Shown piece by piece: positions 29,752-38,312 of a stretch of 64,000 nt of DNA (position 1 is the stretch's first letter; the number at the start of each line of letters is the position of its first letter). The notes beneath the pieces were generated by a model. It was not told the DNA's origin. It was given only the letters and a program-made list of their open reading frames with translations, and did no database searches. The translations under genes and the position numbers were made by a program. Source of the DNA: an uncultured Pelagibacteraceae bacterium (GTDB taxonomy: Bacteria; Pseudomonadota; Alphaproteobacteria; Pelagibacterales; Pelagibacteraceae); assembly GCA_902569245.1 (NCBI GenBank), contig CACFTO010000005.1, forward strand, positions 18,172 to 82,171, in the 5' to 3' direction.

Positions 29752-31517
29752 TAAACCAGTGTTCTACCCTTTCCTGTAATCTTTTTCTCTTTTTGGTCTT
29801 TAGGACCAAGTAACATTTGATTATGAGGCTTTCCAGAAGGTATCATTGGAAAACAGTTTTCTTGTTTATCTACAAGGCAATCAAATATTACTGGTCGATC
29901 TGTGTTTAACATTTCAATGATCTTATCATCTAATTCTTCAGGTGTTTTTGCTCTTATGCCTACACAACCATAAGCTTCTGCCATTTTAACAAAATCTGGC
30001 AACGCTGCCGTATAACTCTCTGAATAATTTTTATCATGTAATAATTCCTGCCATTGTCTTACCATTCCCATGTACTCATTATTCAAAATAAATATTTTTA
30101 TAGGTAAATTGTACTGAACTGCAGTTGACATTTCCTGCATGGTCATCAAAACAGACGCCTCGCCAGCAATATCAATTACTAATTTTTTAGGATGTGCAAT
30201 CTGAACTCCAACAGCTGCAGGTAAACCATATCCCATCGTACCAAGACCTCCAGAAGTCATCCATCTATTTGGTTTATTGAATTTGTAGTGTTGAGCAGCC
30301 CACATTTGATGTTGGCCTACTTCAGTTGTTATATATGTATCTTTATCTTTAGTCAGTTCATATAATCTTTCAATCGCATATTGGGGTTTAATAGTTTCTT
30401 CACTACCAATGTAGTCTAATGATCTTTTAGATCTCCATTTCTGAATTTGTTCCCACCAATTTGATATTTGATGTTTGTTTGATTTAGAAAAATTATTTTT
30501 AGATTTTTTTAAAGTTTTTAGTGTTGATGTTAAAACCGACTTAATATCTCCCACAATTGCTAAATCTACTTTTACATTTTTATTTATTGAGGATGGATCT
30601 ATATCAATATGAACTTTTTTAGACTTAGGTGAGAACTCATCAATCTTACCAGTAATTCTATCATCAAACCTTGCACCAACATTTATCATTAAGTCACATG
30701 AATACATGGCGTTGTTTGCTTCGTAGGTTCCATGCATACCTAACATTCCTAAAAATTGATTATCATCAGCAGGAAAACAACCCAGACCCTGCAAAGTTGA
30801 AGTTATTGGAAAACCTGTTGCATATACAAGTTCTCTTAAAAGTTCACTTGCTTTTGTTCCTGAATTTATTACTCCACCTCCAGTGTAAAAAATTGGTTTT
30901 TTTGCTTTTTTAATTAAATTAATTAATTCATCAATATTTTTTTGTGAATAGTTATCATGAGATTTTCCATTTAATTTTTTATTCTTTTTATAATTTTTGT
31001 ATTTAGATTTTTGAAATTGAATATCTTTAGGTATATCAACTAAAACTGGTCCTGGTCTACCTGTTGTTGCTACTTCAAAAGCTTTATGCATTACTTCAGC
31101 TAAGTCATTAATGTCTTTTACTAACCAGTTATGTTTAGTGCAAGGTCTAGTTATTCCTGTTGTGTCACATTCTTGAAATGCATCAGTTCCAATTAAATGT
31201 GTTGGAACTTGTCCTGTGATGCAAACTAACGGCACAGAGTCCATGTAAGCATCTGTCAAGGCAGTAACAGCATTGGTAGCTCCAGGACCTGAAGTTACTA
31301 ACAATACACCTGGTTTTCCAGTTGACCTTGCATAGCCCTCTGCAGCATGTCCTGCGCCCTGTTCATGTCTTACTAAAATATGTTTTATTGAATTAAAATT
31401 TTTTAATTCATCATATATTGGAAGGACTGCTCCTCCCGGATAACCAAATATGTGACTAACATTTTGATCTTCCAAACATTTGAATACTATTTCAGCTCCT
31501 GAATATAATTTTGGCAT
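29751..31517 (-). CDS. ilvB: Acetolactate synthase large (catalytic) subunit
   Basis: A 588-residue thiamine-diphosphate enzyme that forms acetolactate or acetohydroxybutyrate from pyruvate. The catalytic Glu is E52 in LVRHEQGAGHAAEGYAR; an FAD-binding middle domain follows; the C-terminal cofactor motif, usually GDGSF...NN, reads GEASVLMTMQEM...LNNEYMGMV at about 443-475, so Glu replaces the metal-binding Asp. That change is unusual and worth noting, although the enzyme is otherwise complete. The ATG has no ribosome-binding site and lies just after a promoter-like sequence. Confidence 0.95.
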   Translation of the reverse strand: MPKLYSGAEIVFKCLEDQNVSHIFGYPGGAVLPIYDELKNFNSIKHILVRHEQGAGHAAEGYARSTGKPGVLLVTSGPGATNAVTALTDAYMDSVPLVCITGQVPTHLIGTDAFQECDTTGITRPCTKHNWLVKDINDLAEVMHKAFEVATTGRPGPVLVDIPKDIQFQKSKYKNYKKNKKLNGKSHDNYSQKNIDELINLIKKAKKPIFYTGGGVINSGTKASELLRELVYATGFPITSTLQGLGCFPADDNQFLGMLGMHGTYEANNAMYSCDLMINVGARFDDRITGKIDEFSPKSKKVHIDIDPSSINKNVKVDLAIVGDIKSVLTSTLKTLKKSKNNFSKSNKHQISNWWEQIQKWRSKRSLDYIGSEETIKPQYAIERLYELTKDKDTYITTEVGQHQMWAAQHYKFNKPNRWMTSGGLGTMGYGLPAAVGVQIAHPKKLVIDIAGEASVLMTMQEMSTAVQYNLPIKIFILNNEYMGMVRQWQELLHDKNYSESYTAALPDFVKMAEAYGCVGIRAKTPEELDDKIIEMLNTDRPVIFDCLVDKQENCFPMIPSGKPHNQMLLGPKDQKEKKITGKGRTLV

Positions 31518-31553
31518 TCAGCCAATCTAGCTGAAGTTGTACTCATTGGTCAA
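31518..31553 (-). promoter_or_regulatory. Candidate promoter and dyad in front of ilvB
   Basis: On the minus strand TTGACC (31553-31548), 18 bases, then TAGATT (31529-31524). The predicted transcription start falls at or within a base or two of the ilvB ATG (31517), which suggests a leaderless message and agrees with the missing Shine-Dalgarno site. A dyad TTCAGC-N7-GCTGAA (31517-31522 and 31530-31535) straddles the -10 box and could be an operator. Confidence 0.42.
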
Positions 31554-31569
31554 GTTATTGTGAGGATTT

Positions 31570-32478
31570 TTATAATTTTTTTATAAATTTTGAAAGAGCC
31601 TCGGCATCAAATTTTTGCCAATCACTCATTTGACCTCTAGACCAAGTTCGCTGTCTTTTAGCGTATTGTCTAGTTTTTATAACAATATTCAGTTTTAAAT
31701 CATGCATAGAAATTTTTTTATCGATAAATTCTTTAATCTCTCTTATTCCTATAACCTTGAAGATGTTGCTGTCACTCTTTAAATCAAGTTTTAAAAAATC
31801 CTTAACTTCTTGAATAGCTCCATTTTTCATCATCTGATCGACTCTTTTGGATATTTTATTAATTAGTATCTCTTTAGGATAATCGACATAAATTTTTATA
31901 AATTGATCTTTTTTGAAAGATGGTTTTGTTTTCGTATACCAACTAAAAACTGATTTCTTTGTAAACTTGATAACTTCATAAGCTCTAATGGATCTTTGAA
32001 CATCGGTGGGGTCAATCTTATTTTTTACTAATGGATCATTATTTAAGAGTTTTAAATAAAATTTTTTTTGACCTAATTTATTTTGCATTCTTCTAATTTT
32101 ATCACGAACAGAGATGGGTATTTTTGGAATTTTAACCAATCCATCAGTCAAAGCTTTGAAATAAAGACCAGTACCACCAACTAAAACTGGTATTTTGTTT
32201 TTGTCTCTAATTTTTTTAATATTCTTTTTTGCTAATTTTAACCACTCACCTGATGAAAATTCTTTTTTAACACTTCTAAAACCATATAAATGATGATCAA
32301 TTTTATTTAAATCAGTTTTTGAAGGTCGAGCAGTCAAGATCTTTAATTCTTTATAAACTTGCATACTATCTGCATTAATAATTTCTCCATTTAACTTTTT
32401 GGCAATTTTCAATGCAGCTTTAGACTTGCCTGATGCAGTTGGACCTGAGATTAATATTATTTTGGACTTTAGGTCCAT
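31570..32478 (-). CDS. miaA: tRNA dimethylallyltransferase MiaA
   Basis: A 302-residue enzyme that adds a dimethylallyl group to A37 of tRNAs reading UNN codons. The P-loop is ISGPTASGKSKAALKIAKK (about 9-27), and the substrate motif INADSMQVYKEL and the VGGTGLYFKAL segment are present, with TRQYAKRQRTW near the C-terminus that binds tRNA. Its isoprenoid donor is made by the DXP pathway and IspA encoded in this window. It follows the protease gene by 4 bases. Confidence 0.95.
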   Translation of the reverse strand: MDLKSKIILISGPTASGKSKAALKIAKKLNGEIINADSMQVYKELKILTARPSKTDLNKIDHHLYGFRSVKKEFSSGEWLKLAKKNIKKIRDKNKIPVLVGGTGLYFKALTDGLVKIPKIPISVRDKIRRMQNKLGQKKFYLKLLNNDPLVKNKIDPTDVQRSIRAYEVIKFTKKSVFSWYTKTKPSFKKDQFIKIYVDYPKEILINKISKRVDQMMKNGAIQEVKDFLKLDLKSDSNIFKVIGIREIKEFIDKKISMHDLKLNIVIKTRQYAKRQRTWSRGQMSDWQKFDAEALSKFIKKL

Positions 32479-32482
32479 GTTA

Positions 32483-33880
32483 TTATTTTAATTTAACACC
32501 AATATAAGTTCTTTGATTTTGATTATTATAAATTGCAATTAGCAAGTTATTTTCGTCACTTCTTAACTTTAATTTTACCACATTATCTAAATCACCTATT
32601 GTGTTAATTTTTTTTCTATTTGCTTCAACAATAACATTGTTAACTTGCAAATAGTTTATAGGGCTATCTTTATCTATGTTTGTAATTACTACACCGCTTG
32701 TTCCTTTTGGAAGATTTCTTGCATCAATATCATCTTTACTTAATAAACGAACATCGATTTTCAAACCTTCAATTCTCTTTACTTTTGGTTTTTCAATTGC
32801 TGGTTTTTGTGCTTTAAAATCTTCTGAAGTTTCTAATCTTCCAAGAATTATTTCTTTTATAATTTCTCTTTTATTTCTCCAAACTTTAACAATTACTTTT
32901 TTTCCAACATCTGTTTCAGCAACTATTTTAGGCAGTTCCTTCATCTCATTAATAGGTTTTCCATCAAACTCTAAAATTATATCGCCAGGCTTAATTCCTC
33001 CTTTATCGGATGGACTATTATCCGCAACACTTGCAACTAGAGCACCTCTAGGTTTGTCCAGTTTTTCTGCATCTGCTATTCCTTGATCTACGACTTGTAT
33101 TCTAACTCCAAGCCATCCTCTTTTTGTTTCTCCAAATTCAATTAATTGTTCAATTACTTTTTGAGCACTATTTGATGGTATTGCAAAACCTATTCCAATT
33201 GAACCAGATTGGCCGAGTATAGCTGTGTTAATTCCAATAACATCTCCGTTCATATTAAATAGTGGACCGCCTGAATTTCCTTGGTTTATTGAAGCATCAG
33301 TTTGAATATAATCTTCATATCTTGATAATCCTATACTTCTATTTCTGGCAGAGATTATTCCTGCTGTAACTGTGCCTCCAAGACCAAATGGATTACCTAT
33401 TGCAATAACCCAATCTCCAATTCTAGATTTGTCTGAGTTGCCAAATTTTACTGTTTTAAATTTTTCGTCAGACTTTATTTTTAATACTGCAATATCCATG
33501 CCTGCGTCGGCACCGAGCACTTCTGCTTTATAATCCTCATCTCCATTAACTCTAACAAATATATCTGATGCTCCTTGAATAACATGGTTGTTTGTAATTA
33601 CAATTCCCTCCTCGTCAATTATAAAACCTGATCCTAGCGCACTAGTTTGTCGTTGTTGAGGAGAGCCAAACATATCCTCAAATGGTGAACCTGGTGGAAA
33701 TTCAAATGGCAAAGGATTTGATCTAGTTGTTACAGTTGTGGTAGTTGAAATATTTACAACCGATGGCATTAATTTTTCTGCTAAATCTGCAAATGATGAT
33801 GGAATTTCTTGAGCTTTGGAAATCGAGAAATAATTTATTGAAACTATTAATATTGATAAAATTTTGTACATATTTTTCAT
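32483..33880 (-). CDS. degP: Periplasmic DegP/DegQ-type serine protease
   Basis: A 465-residue HtrA-family protease for envelope quality control. A signal peptide covers about residues 1-23 (ends SKAQE). The triad is H99 (TNNHVIQG), D129 (AGMDIAVLK) and S203 (NQGNSGGPLF). Two PDZ domains follow, from about 240 (RGWLGVRIQ) and 360 onwards. I use the ATG at 33880, whose A is the last base of the DUF2065 stop (TAATG), rather than an upstream ATG at 33895 that lies inside that gene. Placement after hflKC fits a stress-proteolysis cluster. Confidence 0.93.
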   Translation of the reverse strand: MKNMYKILSILIVSINYFSISKAQEIPSSFADLAEKLMPSVVNISTTTTVTTRSNPLPFEFPPGSPFEDMFGSPQQRQTSALGSGFIIDEEGIVITNNHVIQGASDIFVRVNGDEDYKAEVLGADAGMDIAVLKIKSDEKFKTVKFGNSDKSRIGDWVIAIGNPFGLGGTVTAGIISARNRSIGLSRYEDYIQTDASINQGNSGGPLFNMNGDVIGINTAILGQSGSIGIGFAIPSNSAQKVIEQLIEFGETKRGWLGVRIQVVDQGIADAEKLDKPRGALVASVADNSPSDKGGIKPGDIILEFDGKPINEMKELPKIVAETDVGKKVIVKVWRNKREIIKEIILGRLETSEDFKAQKPAIEKPKVKRIEGLKIDVRLLSKDDIDARNLPKGTSGVVITNIDKDSPINYLQVNNVIVEANRKKINTIGDLDNVVKLKLRSDENNLLIAIYNNQNQRTYIGVKLK

Positions 33881-34062
33881 TACTTTGAATACCAAATAAT
33901 TATAAATCCTATAATTACAAATACTAATCCACCTGCTCTTAATTGTTTATCAGCTACAGCATCAAGTTTTTTTAACATATTTTTCATTTTTGATGGAAAT
34001 AAGGCATAAAAAACACCTTCTATAAATAAGAAAAGACCAAATGCTATGATCAATTCTTTCAT
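33880..34062 (-). CDS. DUF2065 small membrane protein
   Basis: A 60-residue protein with two membrane segments (about 4-22 and 42-58) joined by a basic loop (PSKMKNMLKKLDAVADKQLR). This is the pattern of DUF2065 proteins, which are regularly found next to hflC, hflK and an HtrA protease, as here. The function is not established; a role with the HflKC-FtsH complex is inferred from that association only. It starts 14 bases after hflC and shares a stop/start TAATG with the protease gene. Confidence 0.82.
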   Translation of the reverse strand: MKELIIAFGLFLFIEGVFYALFPSKMKNMLKKLDAVADKQLRAGGLVFVIIGFIIIWYSK

Positions 34063-34076
34063 GTTAACTGAAGTTG

Positions 34077-34937
34077 TTATTTTTCTTTATTTCCAAAAAA
34101 CTTAAAGAATTCACTATCAGGAGATAAAATCATTGATGTTTCTCCCCCAATTAAAGCATTTTGGTAAGCTTGCATTGCTCTGTAAAAACCAAAAAATTCA
34201 GGGTCTTGTCCAAATGCATCAGCAAAAATTTTATTTTTTTGACCATCTCCTTCCCCTTTCATAATTTCTGATTTTTTTTGAGCGTCAGCTAGAATAACTG
34301 TAACTTCTTTATCTGCTGTTGATGTTATAGTGACTGCCATCTCAGCACCTTTTGCTCTAAATTCTTTTGCTTCTCTCTCCCTCTCAGTTTGCATTCTTCT
34401 AAAGATTGCATCACTATTTGCTTGAGGTAAATCAGCTCTTTTAATTCTTACGTCAACTATCTTAATACCAAAGTTTTCAGCTTCATTGTTAACACCTTGT
34501 TGAATTAAGGCCATTTGCTTTGATCTATCTTCAGATAACAATGTTTGTAGTTTTTGTTGACCTAATACATTTCTTATTCTTGAATTAATAATCGTTGCAA
34601 GTCTTGATCTCGCAACTCTTTCGTTTCCTACAGAAATATAAAATTTCAGTGGATCAATAATTTGAAATCTTGCAAATGCATCAACTATTAGACGTTTTTG
34701 ATCAGATGCAATAACCTCTTCTGGTGGAGTATCTAAATTTAAAACTCTTTTATCTAAAAACACTACGTTTTGAATAAAAGGTAGCTTAAAGTTTAAACCT
34801 GGCTTTAAAATAATTCTCTTGGGATCACCAAATTGTAAGACTATAGCTTGATTTACTTCTTTAACTATAAATATTGAAAAGAATAAAGTTGCTCCTATCA
34901 GAATGATAATGGGTAATATAAATTTTCCAGCTTTCAT
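34077..34937 (-). CDS. hflC: FtsH modulator HflC (SPFH protein)
   Basis: A 286-residue stomatin/prohibitin-like protein with one N-terminal membrane segment (about 5-25) and a SPFH domain after (VNQAIVLQFGDPKRIILKPGLNFKLPF). It forms with HflK the large membrane cage that encloses FtsH and tunes its proteolysis. The helix with QANSDAIFRRMQTEREREAKEFRAKG is the family coiled-coil region. It overlaps hflK by one base. Its client FtsH is encoded at 61380-63272, far from here. Confidence 0.94.
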   Translation of the reverse strand: MKAGKFILPIIILIGATLFFSIFIVKEVNQAIVLQFGDPKRIILKPGLNFKLPFIQNVVFLDKRVLNLDTPPEEVIASDQKRLIVDAFARFQIIDPLKFYISVGNERVARSRLATIINSRIRNVLGQQKLQTLLSEDRSKQMALIQQGVNNEAENFGIKIVDVRIKRADLPQANSDAIFRRMQTEREREAKEFRAKGAEMAVTITSTADKEVTVILADAQKKSEIMKGEGDGQKNKIFADAFGQDPEFFGFYRAMQAYQNALIGGETSMILSPDSEFFKFFGNKEK

Positions 34938-36037
34938 TAGTTTGTTCCTGATTTTAATTCTTGTAATGGAAGATATGGTACAACACCTGATCCTGAGTCT
35001 TTATCAATTATAATTTTATTTATATCAGCAAGAACCTGCTCCATTGTCTCCAAATACATTCTTTCTTGAGTAACCTCTTTTGCTTTCGCATACTCAGTGT
35101 AAATTGATAAAAATCTACTTGCTTCACCCTCTGCTTTTGCAACAACCTCTTTCTTATAAGCTTCAGCAGCTTGTAAAATTTTTGCTGCTTCTCCTCGAGC
35201 TCTTGGTATTACATCATTAGCGTAAGCTTCTGCTTCGTTTTTTGACCTTTCCATATCAGCTCTTGCAGCTTGCACATCTCTAAAAGCATCAATAACCTGG
35301 TCTGGTGGGTCAGCTTTTTGAGTTTGAACTTGTGTAATTTGAACTCCACTTTCATATTCATCAAGTATTCCTTGAATTATATCTTGAGTATCTCTTTCAA
35401 TAACCGCTCTTCCTTCTGTAAGAATAGGTTGAATATTTGATCTCGCAATCACTTCTCTCATTGCAGTTTCTGCTGCAGCTTTTACTGTACCTTCTGGATC
35501 TTGAATTTTAAAAAGAAAGTTTCCAGCATCTTTTATTACCCAAAATACTGAAAAGTCTATGTTAACAATATTTTCATCACCAGTTAGCATCAAGCTTTCC
35601 TCTGGAACATCCGCAACACCACCGCCTTGACCAAATCCACTATCTCTCTCTGATCTAAAACCGATGTCCATTCTATTAACTTTTGTAACTTTTGGAGTTA
35701 ACACACTCTCAATCGGGAATGGAAAATGATAATTTAATCCTGGTTGAGTGGTATTTACAAACTTTCCAAATCTTAAGACCACGCCCTGTTCATCAGGTAA
35801 AACTCTATACAAACCACTCAATGCCCAAATTACAACTAGTATGATCAAACCTAATATTATAGGTTTTTTTCCACCTGTACCACTTCCAGTAAATTTGTTT
35901 ATAGTGTCCTGCAGTTTTTTAATTGCTTCATCTAAATTAGGAGGTGTAGGGCCTCTTCTGAAACCTCCACCATTTCCGCTTCCTCCACCACTACCTGGAG
36001 GACTTCCCCATGGACTTTGATTTTTATAAATTGTCAT
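34937..36037 (-). CDS. hflK: FtsH modulator HflK (SPFH protein)
   Basis: A 366-residue partner of HflC. The N-terminal tail (about 1-30) is Gly/Pro/Asn-rich (WGSPPGSGGGSGNGGGF), usual for HflK, then a membrane segment at about 62-80 and the SPFH domain (LPDEQGVVLRFGKFVNTTQPGLNYHFPFP). Long helices from about 250 to 320 (EAEAYANDVIPRARGEAAK) form the cage wall. It is the first gene of the run hflK to rodA and faces mrp across a 53-base divergent gap, where both promoters must lie. Confidence 0.94.
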   Translation of the reverse strand: MTIYKNQSPWGSPPGSGGGSGNGGGFRRGPTPPNLDEAIKKLQDTINKFTGSGTGGKKPIILGLIILVVIWALSGLYRVLPDEQGVVLRFGKFVNTTQPGLNYHFPFPIESVLTPKVTKVNRMDIGFRSERDSGFGQGGGVADVPEESLMLTGDENIVNIDFSVFWVIKDAGNFLFKIQDPEGTVKAAAETAMREVIARSNIQPILTEGRAVIERDTQDIIQGILDEYESGVQITQVQTQKADPPDQVIDAFRDVQAARADMERSKNEAEAYANDVIPRARGEAAKILQAAEAYKKEVVAKAEGEASRFLSIYTEYAKAKEVTQERMYLETMEQVLADINKIIIDKDSGSGVVPYLPLQELKSGTN

Positions 36038-36090
36038 TATGACATTCTATATAGTGTCTTTATATTCAAAAACAAGGTAAGTGTATTTTT

Positions 36091-36915
36091 ATGAATGATA
36101 AAAAAGTAGGTCTTAGTGACACAATGAAGGCAAAAACTGAGCCAAAAACCTTCAAAAGAAACCCAATTCCAGGAACTAAGTTTACAATTGCAATATCTAG
36201 TGCAAAAGGAGGTGTTGGAAAATCTACTTTTGCAACAAATTTAGCTTTAGCTCTTAAAACTATTGGATGTAAAGTTGGAATTTTAGATGCTGATATTTAC
36301 GGACCTTCTTTACCAAAACTATTCTCTATAAATGAAAAGCCAGATAGCGACGGACAAACTTTAAAACCAATTATAAAGTATGATATTCAATGTATGTCCA
36401 TTGGATTTCTGACAGATGAGCAAACACCGATGATCTGGAGAGGACCAATGGTTACTAGCGCCATTAAAACATTTACTCAAAAAGTTGGGTGGAAAGATTT
36501 AGACTTTATTATTGTTGATATGCCCCCAGGCACAGGTGATACTCAACTGACATTTGCACAGGAGATTAGTGTAGATGGTGCGATCATAGTATCAACTCCT
36601 CAGGAGATTGCACTCCAAGATGTAAAAAGAGGAATTAAAATGTTTGAAAAATTAAAAGTAAATATTATTGGATTAATTGACAATATGAGTCACTTTATTG
36701 GTGATGACGGAAAAAAATATGCAATTTTTGGAGAAAATGGTGTTGAAAGAACCGCACAAGAATTTGAGAAGAAATTTTTAGGACAAATACCAATAAACTC
36801 TGATGTTGGAAAATATGGAGATATGGGAATTCCTATTGTTGAAAAAGATCCAGAACATGAAATTACAAAAATTTATTTAAAATTTGCTGAGGAAATTAAA
36901 CAATCTTATCTGTAA
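36091..36915 (+). CDS. mrp: Mrp/ApbC-type iron-sulphur carrier ATPase, short form
   Basis: A 274-residue ParA-like P-loop ATPase used in iron-sulphur cluster transfer. The deviant Walker A is [15 protein letters not shown] at 36-50 and the family motif [14 protein letters not shown] at about 147-160. The N-terminal MIP18/DUF59 domain (about 90 residues) found in many bacterial Mrp proteins is absent, leaving only a 30-residue tail ([18 protein letters not shown]). The C-terminal CxxC present in many relatives is also not seen. It ends 20 bases inside the convergent thyX. Confidence 0.9.
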   Translation: MNDKKVGLSDTMKAKTEPKTFKRNPIPGTKFTIAISSAKGGVGKSTFATNLALALKTIGCKVGILDADIYGPSLPKLFSINEKPDSDGQTLKPIIKYDIQCMSIGFLTDEQTPMIWRGPMVTSAIKTFTQKVGWKDLDFIIVDMPPGTGDTQLTFAQEISVDGAIIVSTPQEIALQDVKRGIKMFEKLKVNIIGLIDNMSHFIGDDGKKYAIFGENGVERTAQEFEKKFLGQIPINSDVGKYGDMGIPIVEKDPEHEITKIYLKFAEEIKQSYL

Positions 36916-37843
36916 TTTCAAAAGCTTCCATAAGTTCATTCCACTCTCTTTTTGAAAGTCCGGATTGTTCTAAATTTATCTCCTCACCTTTTAATAATTT
37001 TTTAATAATAATTTTTCCTTTAGCAGAGACTTCTGTACCACCTACTCTGTAATCCATAAAAGCATCGTATGTAATAGGAACCCATTTTTTTAATGTATCC
37101 AGCATTATATCTGCATAAACTCTAATTTCATATTGAGCATGATGATCAGCACGTAATCTTAAAAAATTCATTAAGTTTAAAAGATCAGTTTTCCAATACC
37201 ACTGGGTATACGTATTCAAAGTTAGGTTCATTCTCGCTAACTCTCTAGCTAATCCTTTTTTATTTTCGTCAATTGTAGACCCATCAAATTTCTGATTAAG
37301 CATAGTTTCATAATTATCATATGTTCTTTCAGCATCGTTTTTTAAAAGTTCTAAAACTTCCTTTGCTTGCTCTCCCTCAATCACATCACCTCTACCTTGT
37401 CTGTTTGCAATTGACTGGGCTGCTAAATTTTCTGGATCAGGTAAATAAAATTCTTTATCTAAAATTGAATATCTTGCAGAGTACTCATTGACGTTTGCAG
37501 TACGATGTCTAATCCATTGTCTTGCTATAAATATTGGTAATTTTACATGATATTTAATTTCACACATTTCGAATGGAGTGCTATGCCAATGACGCATTAG
37601 ATATTTTATTAGACCACTATCAGATGAAACTTGTTTGGTTCCTTTACCATAAGAAACTCTTGCAGACTGAACAATTGAACTATCATCTCCCATATAGTCA
37701 ATAACTCTTATAAAGCCATGGTCTAAAGCTGGCATCGCTTCATATAATACTTTTTCTAGTTCAGGAGCAGTAACTCTTTTAGTAACATTTTCTTGGGATT
37801 GTTGATCTTTTATGTCGTTTATTTGTTCTTTTGTAAGTTTCAT
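36896..37843 (-). CDS. thyX: Flavin-dependent thymidylate synthase ThyX
   Basis: A 315-residue enzyme that makes dTMP with FAD, methylene-tetrahydrofolate and NADPH. The ThyX motif RHRx7S is R112-H-R114 to S122 in [15 protein letters not shown]. Substrate residues such as those in [12 protein letters not shown] follow at about 231-242. An N-terminal extension of about 40 residues and a C-terminal tail make it longer than the shortest ThyX proteins. It takes the place of the unrelated ThyA. Its 3' end overlaps mrp by 20 bases tail to tail. Confidence 0.95.
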   Translation of the reverse strand: MKLTKEQINDIKDQQSQENVTKRVTAPELEKVLYEAMPALDHGFIRVIDYMGDDSSIVQSARVSYGKGTKQVSSDSGLIKYLMRHWHSTPFEMCEIKYHVKLPIFIARQWIRHRTANVNEYSARYSILDKEFYLPDPENLAAQSIANRQGRGDVIEGEQAKEVLELLKNDAERTYDNYETMLNQKFDGSTIDENKKGLARELARMNLTLNTYTQWYWKTDLLNLMNFLRLRADHHAQYEIRVYADIMLDTLKKWVPITYDAFMDYRVGGTEVSAKGKIIIKKLLKGEEINLEQSGLSKREWNELMEAFEITDKIV

Positions 37844-37853
37844 GAATAAATTA

Positions 37854-37881
37854 TTGAATCTCTTGTATTTGGTTTTATATT
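37854..37881 (+). promoter_or_regulatory. ssrA: Candidate promoter of the tmRNA gene
   Basis: TTGAAT (37854-37859), 16 bases, TATATT (37876-37881) is a reasonable sigma-70 match directly before the first conserved part of the permuted tmRNA. The expected start is near 37889. Confidence 0.42.
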
Positions 37882-37889
37882 AATAGTGT

Positions 37890-38149
37890 TGGTTTTCCAA
37901 CTATGACGATAAACGAATTTCGTAATAACCATTACGGACGTGGGGGCAGTACCCACCACCTCCACCATTTACAACTTAAGGGGGTGAATTAGGATCGACG
38001 GGTGTCTAAAAGTTGTTCTTTCGTTCGGTATTGTTCCGCCGTGATGGGCTATTTTATAAATGCTAACGAAAGTTACGCACTTGCAGCTTAATTAGTTTAC
38101 TAATTAAGTTACGGGGTTTGGGGCACCTGGCAACAGAACGCCCCTTTTT
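37890..38149 (+). ncRNA. ssrA: Two-piece (circularly permuted) tmRNA
   Basis: The acceptor piece comes first: T-stem GTGGG/CCCAC (37940-37944, 37952-37956) with the alphaproteobacterial loop GGCAGTA, acceptor strand CACCTCC (37957-37963) and ACCA (37964-37967). After a 12-base spacer the coding piece begins with GGGGGTG (37980-37986), which pairs with CACCTCC over seven positions (one G-U). The tag frame is GCT at 38062 to TAA at 38089-38091, encoding ANESYALAA. The end forms GGGGC/GCCCC (38120-38144) plus TTTTT. The RNA rescues stalled ribosomes and marks their products for proteolysis. The 5' boundary is approximate. Confidence 0.93.
38120..38149 (+). terminator. 3' hairpin and T-tract of the tmRNA gene
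   Basis: GGGGC (38120-38124) and GCCCC (38140-38144) form a 5-bp stem with a 15-base loop, followed by TTTTT. In permuted tmRNAs this sequence is part of the coding piece as well, so it may serve both as RNA structure and terminator. Confidence 0.6.
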
Positions 38150-38168
38150 CATGTAAAATATTAATTAA

Positions 38169-38254
38169 TGGTGCGGCCAGAGAGAATCGAACTCTCATGA
38201 GCTAGGCTCACACGGCCCTCAACCGTGCCTGTCTACCAATTTCAGCATGGCCGC
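38169..38254 (-). tRNA. tRNA-Leu (anticodon GAG)
   Basis: The minus strand folds as an 86-nucleotide class II tRNA: acceptor stem GCGGCCA/TGGCCGC, D-arm with TTGGTAGAC, anticodon stem CACGG/CCGTG around TTGAGGG (anticodon GAG, complement at 38218-38220), a long variable arm, T-arm GAGAG-TTCGATT-CTCTC, and an encoded CCA (38169-38171). It reads CUC and CUU leucine codons. It converges on the tmRNA gene with about 20 bases between. Confidence 0.97.
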
Positions 38255-38312
38255 AAATCATGCGTCAGATTAAATGAATGACAATTCTATTTCAAGTTGA
38301 TAAGTTTTTCAT

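Noticed and set aside
32676..33086. 136-codon plus-strand open frame opposite the DegP-like gene
   Set aside because: Antisense to the PDZ region of a clear protease gene, with no supporting start site.
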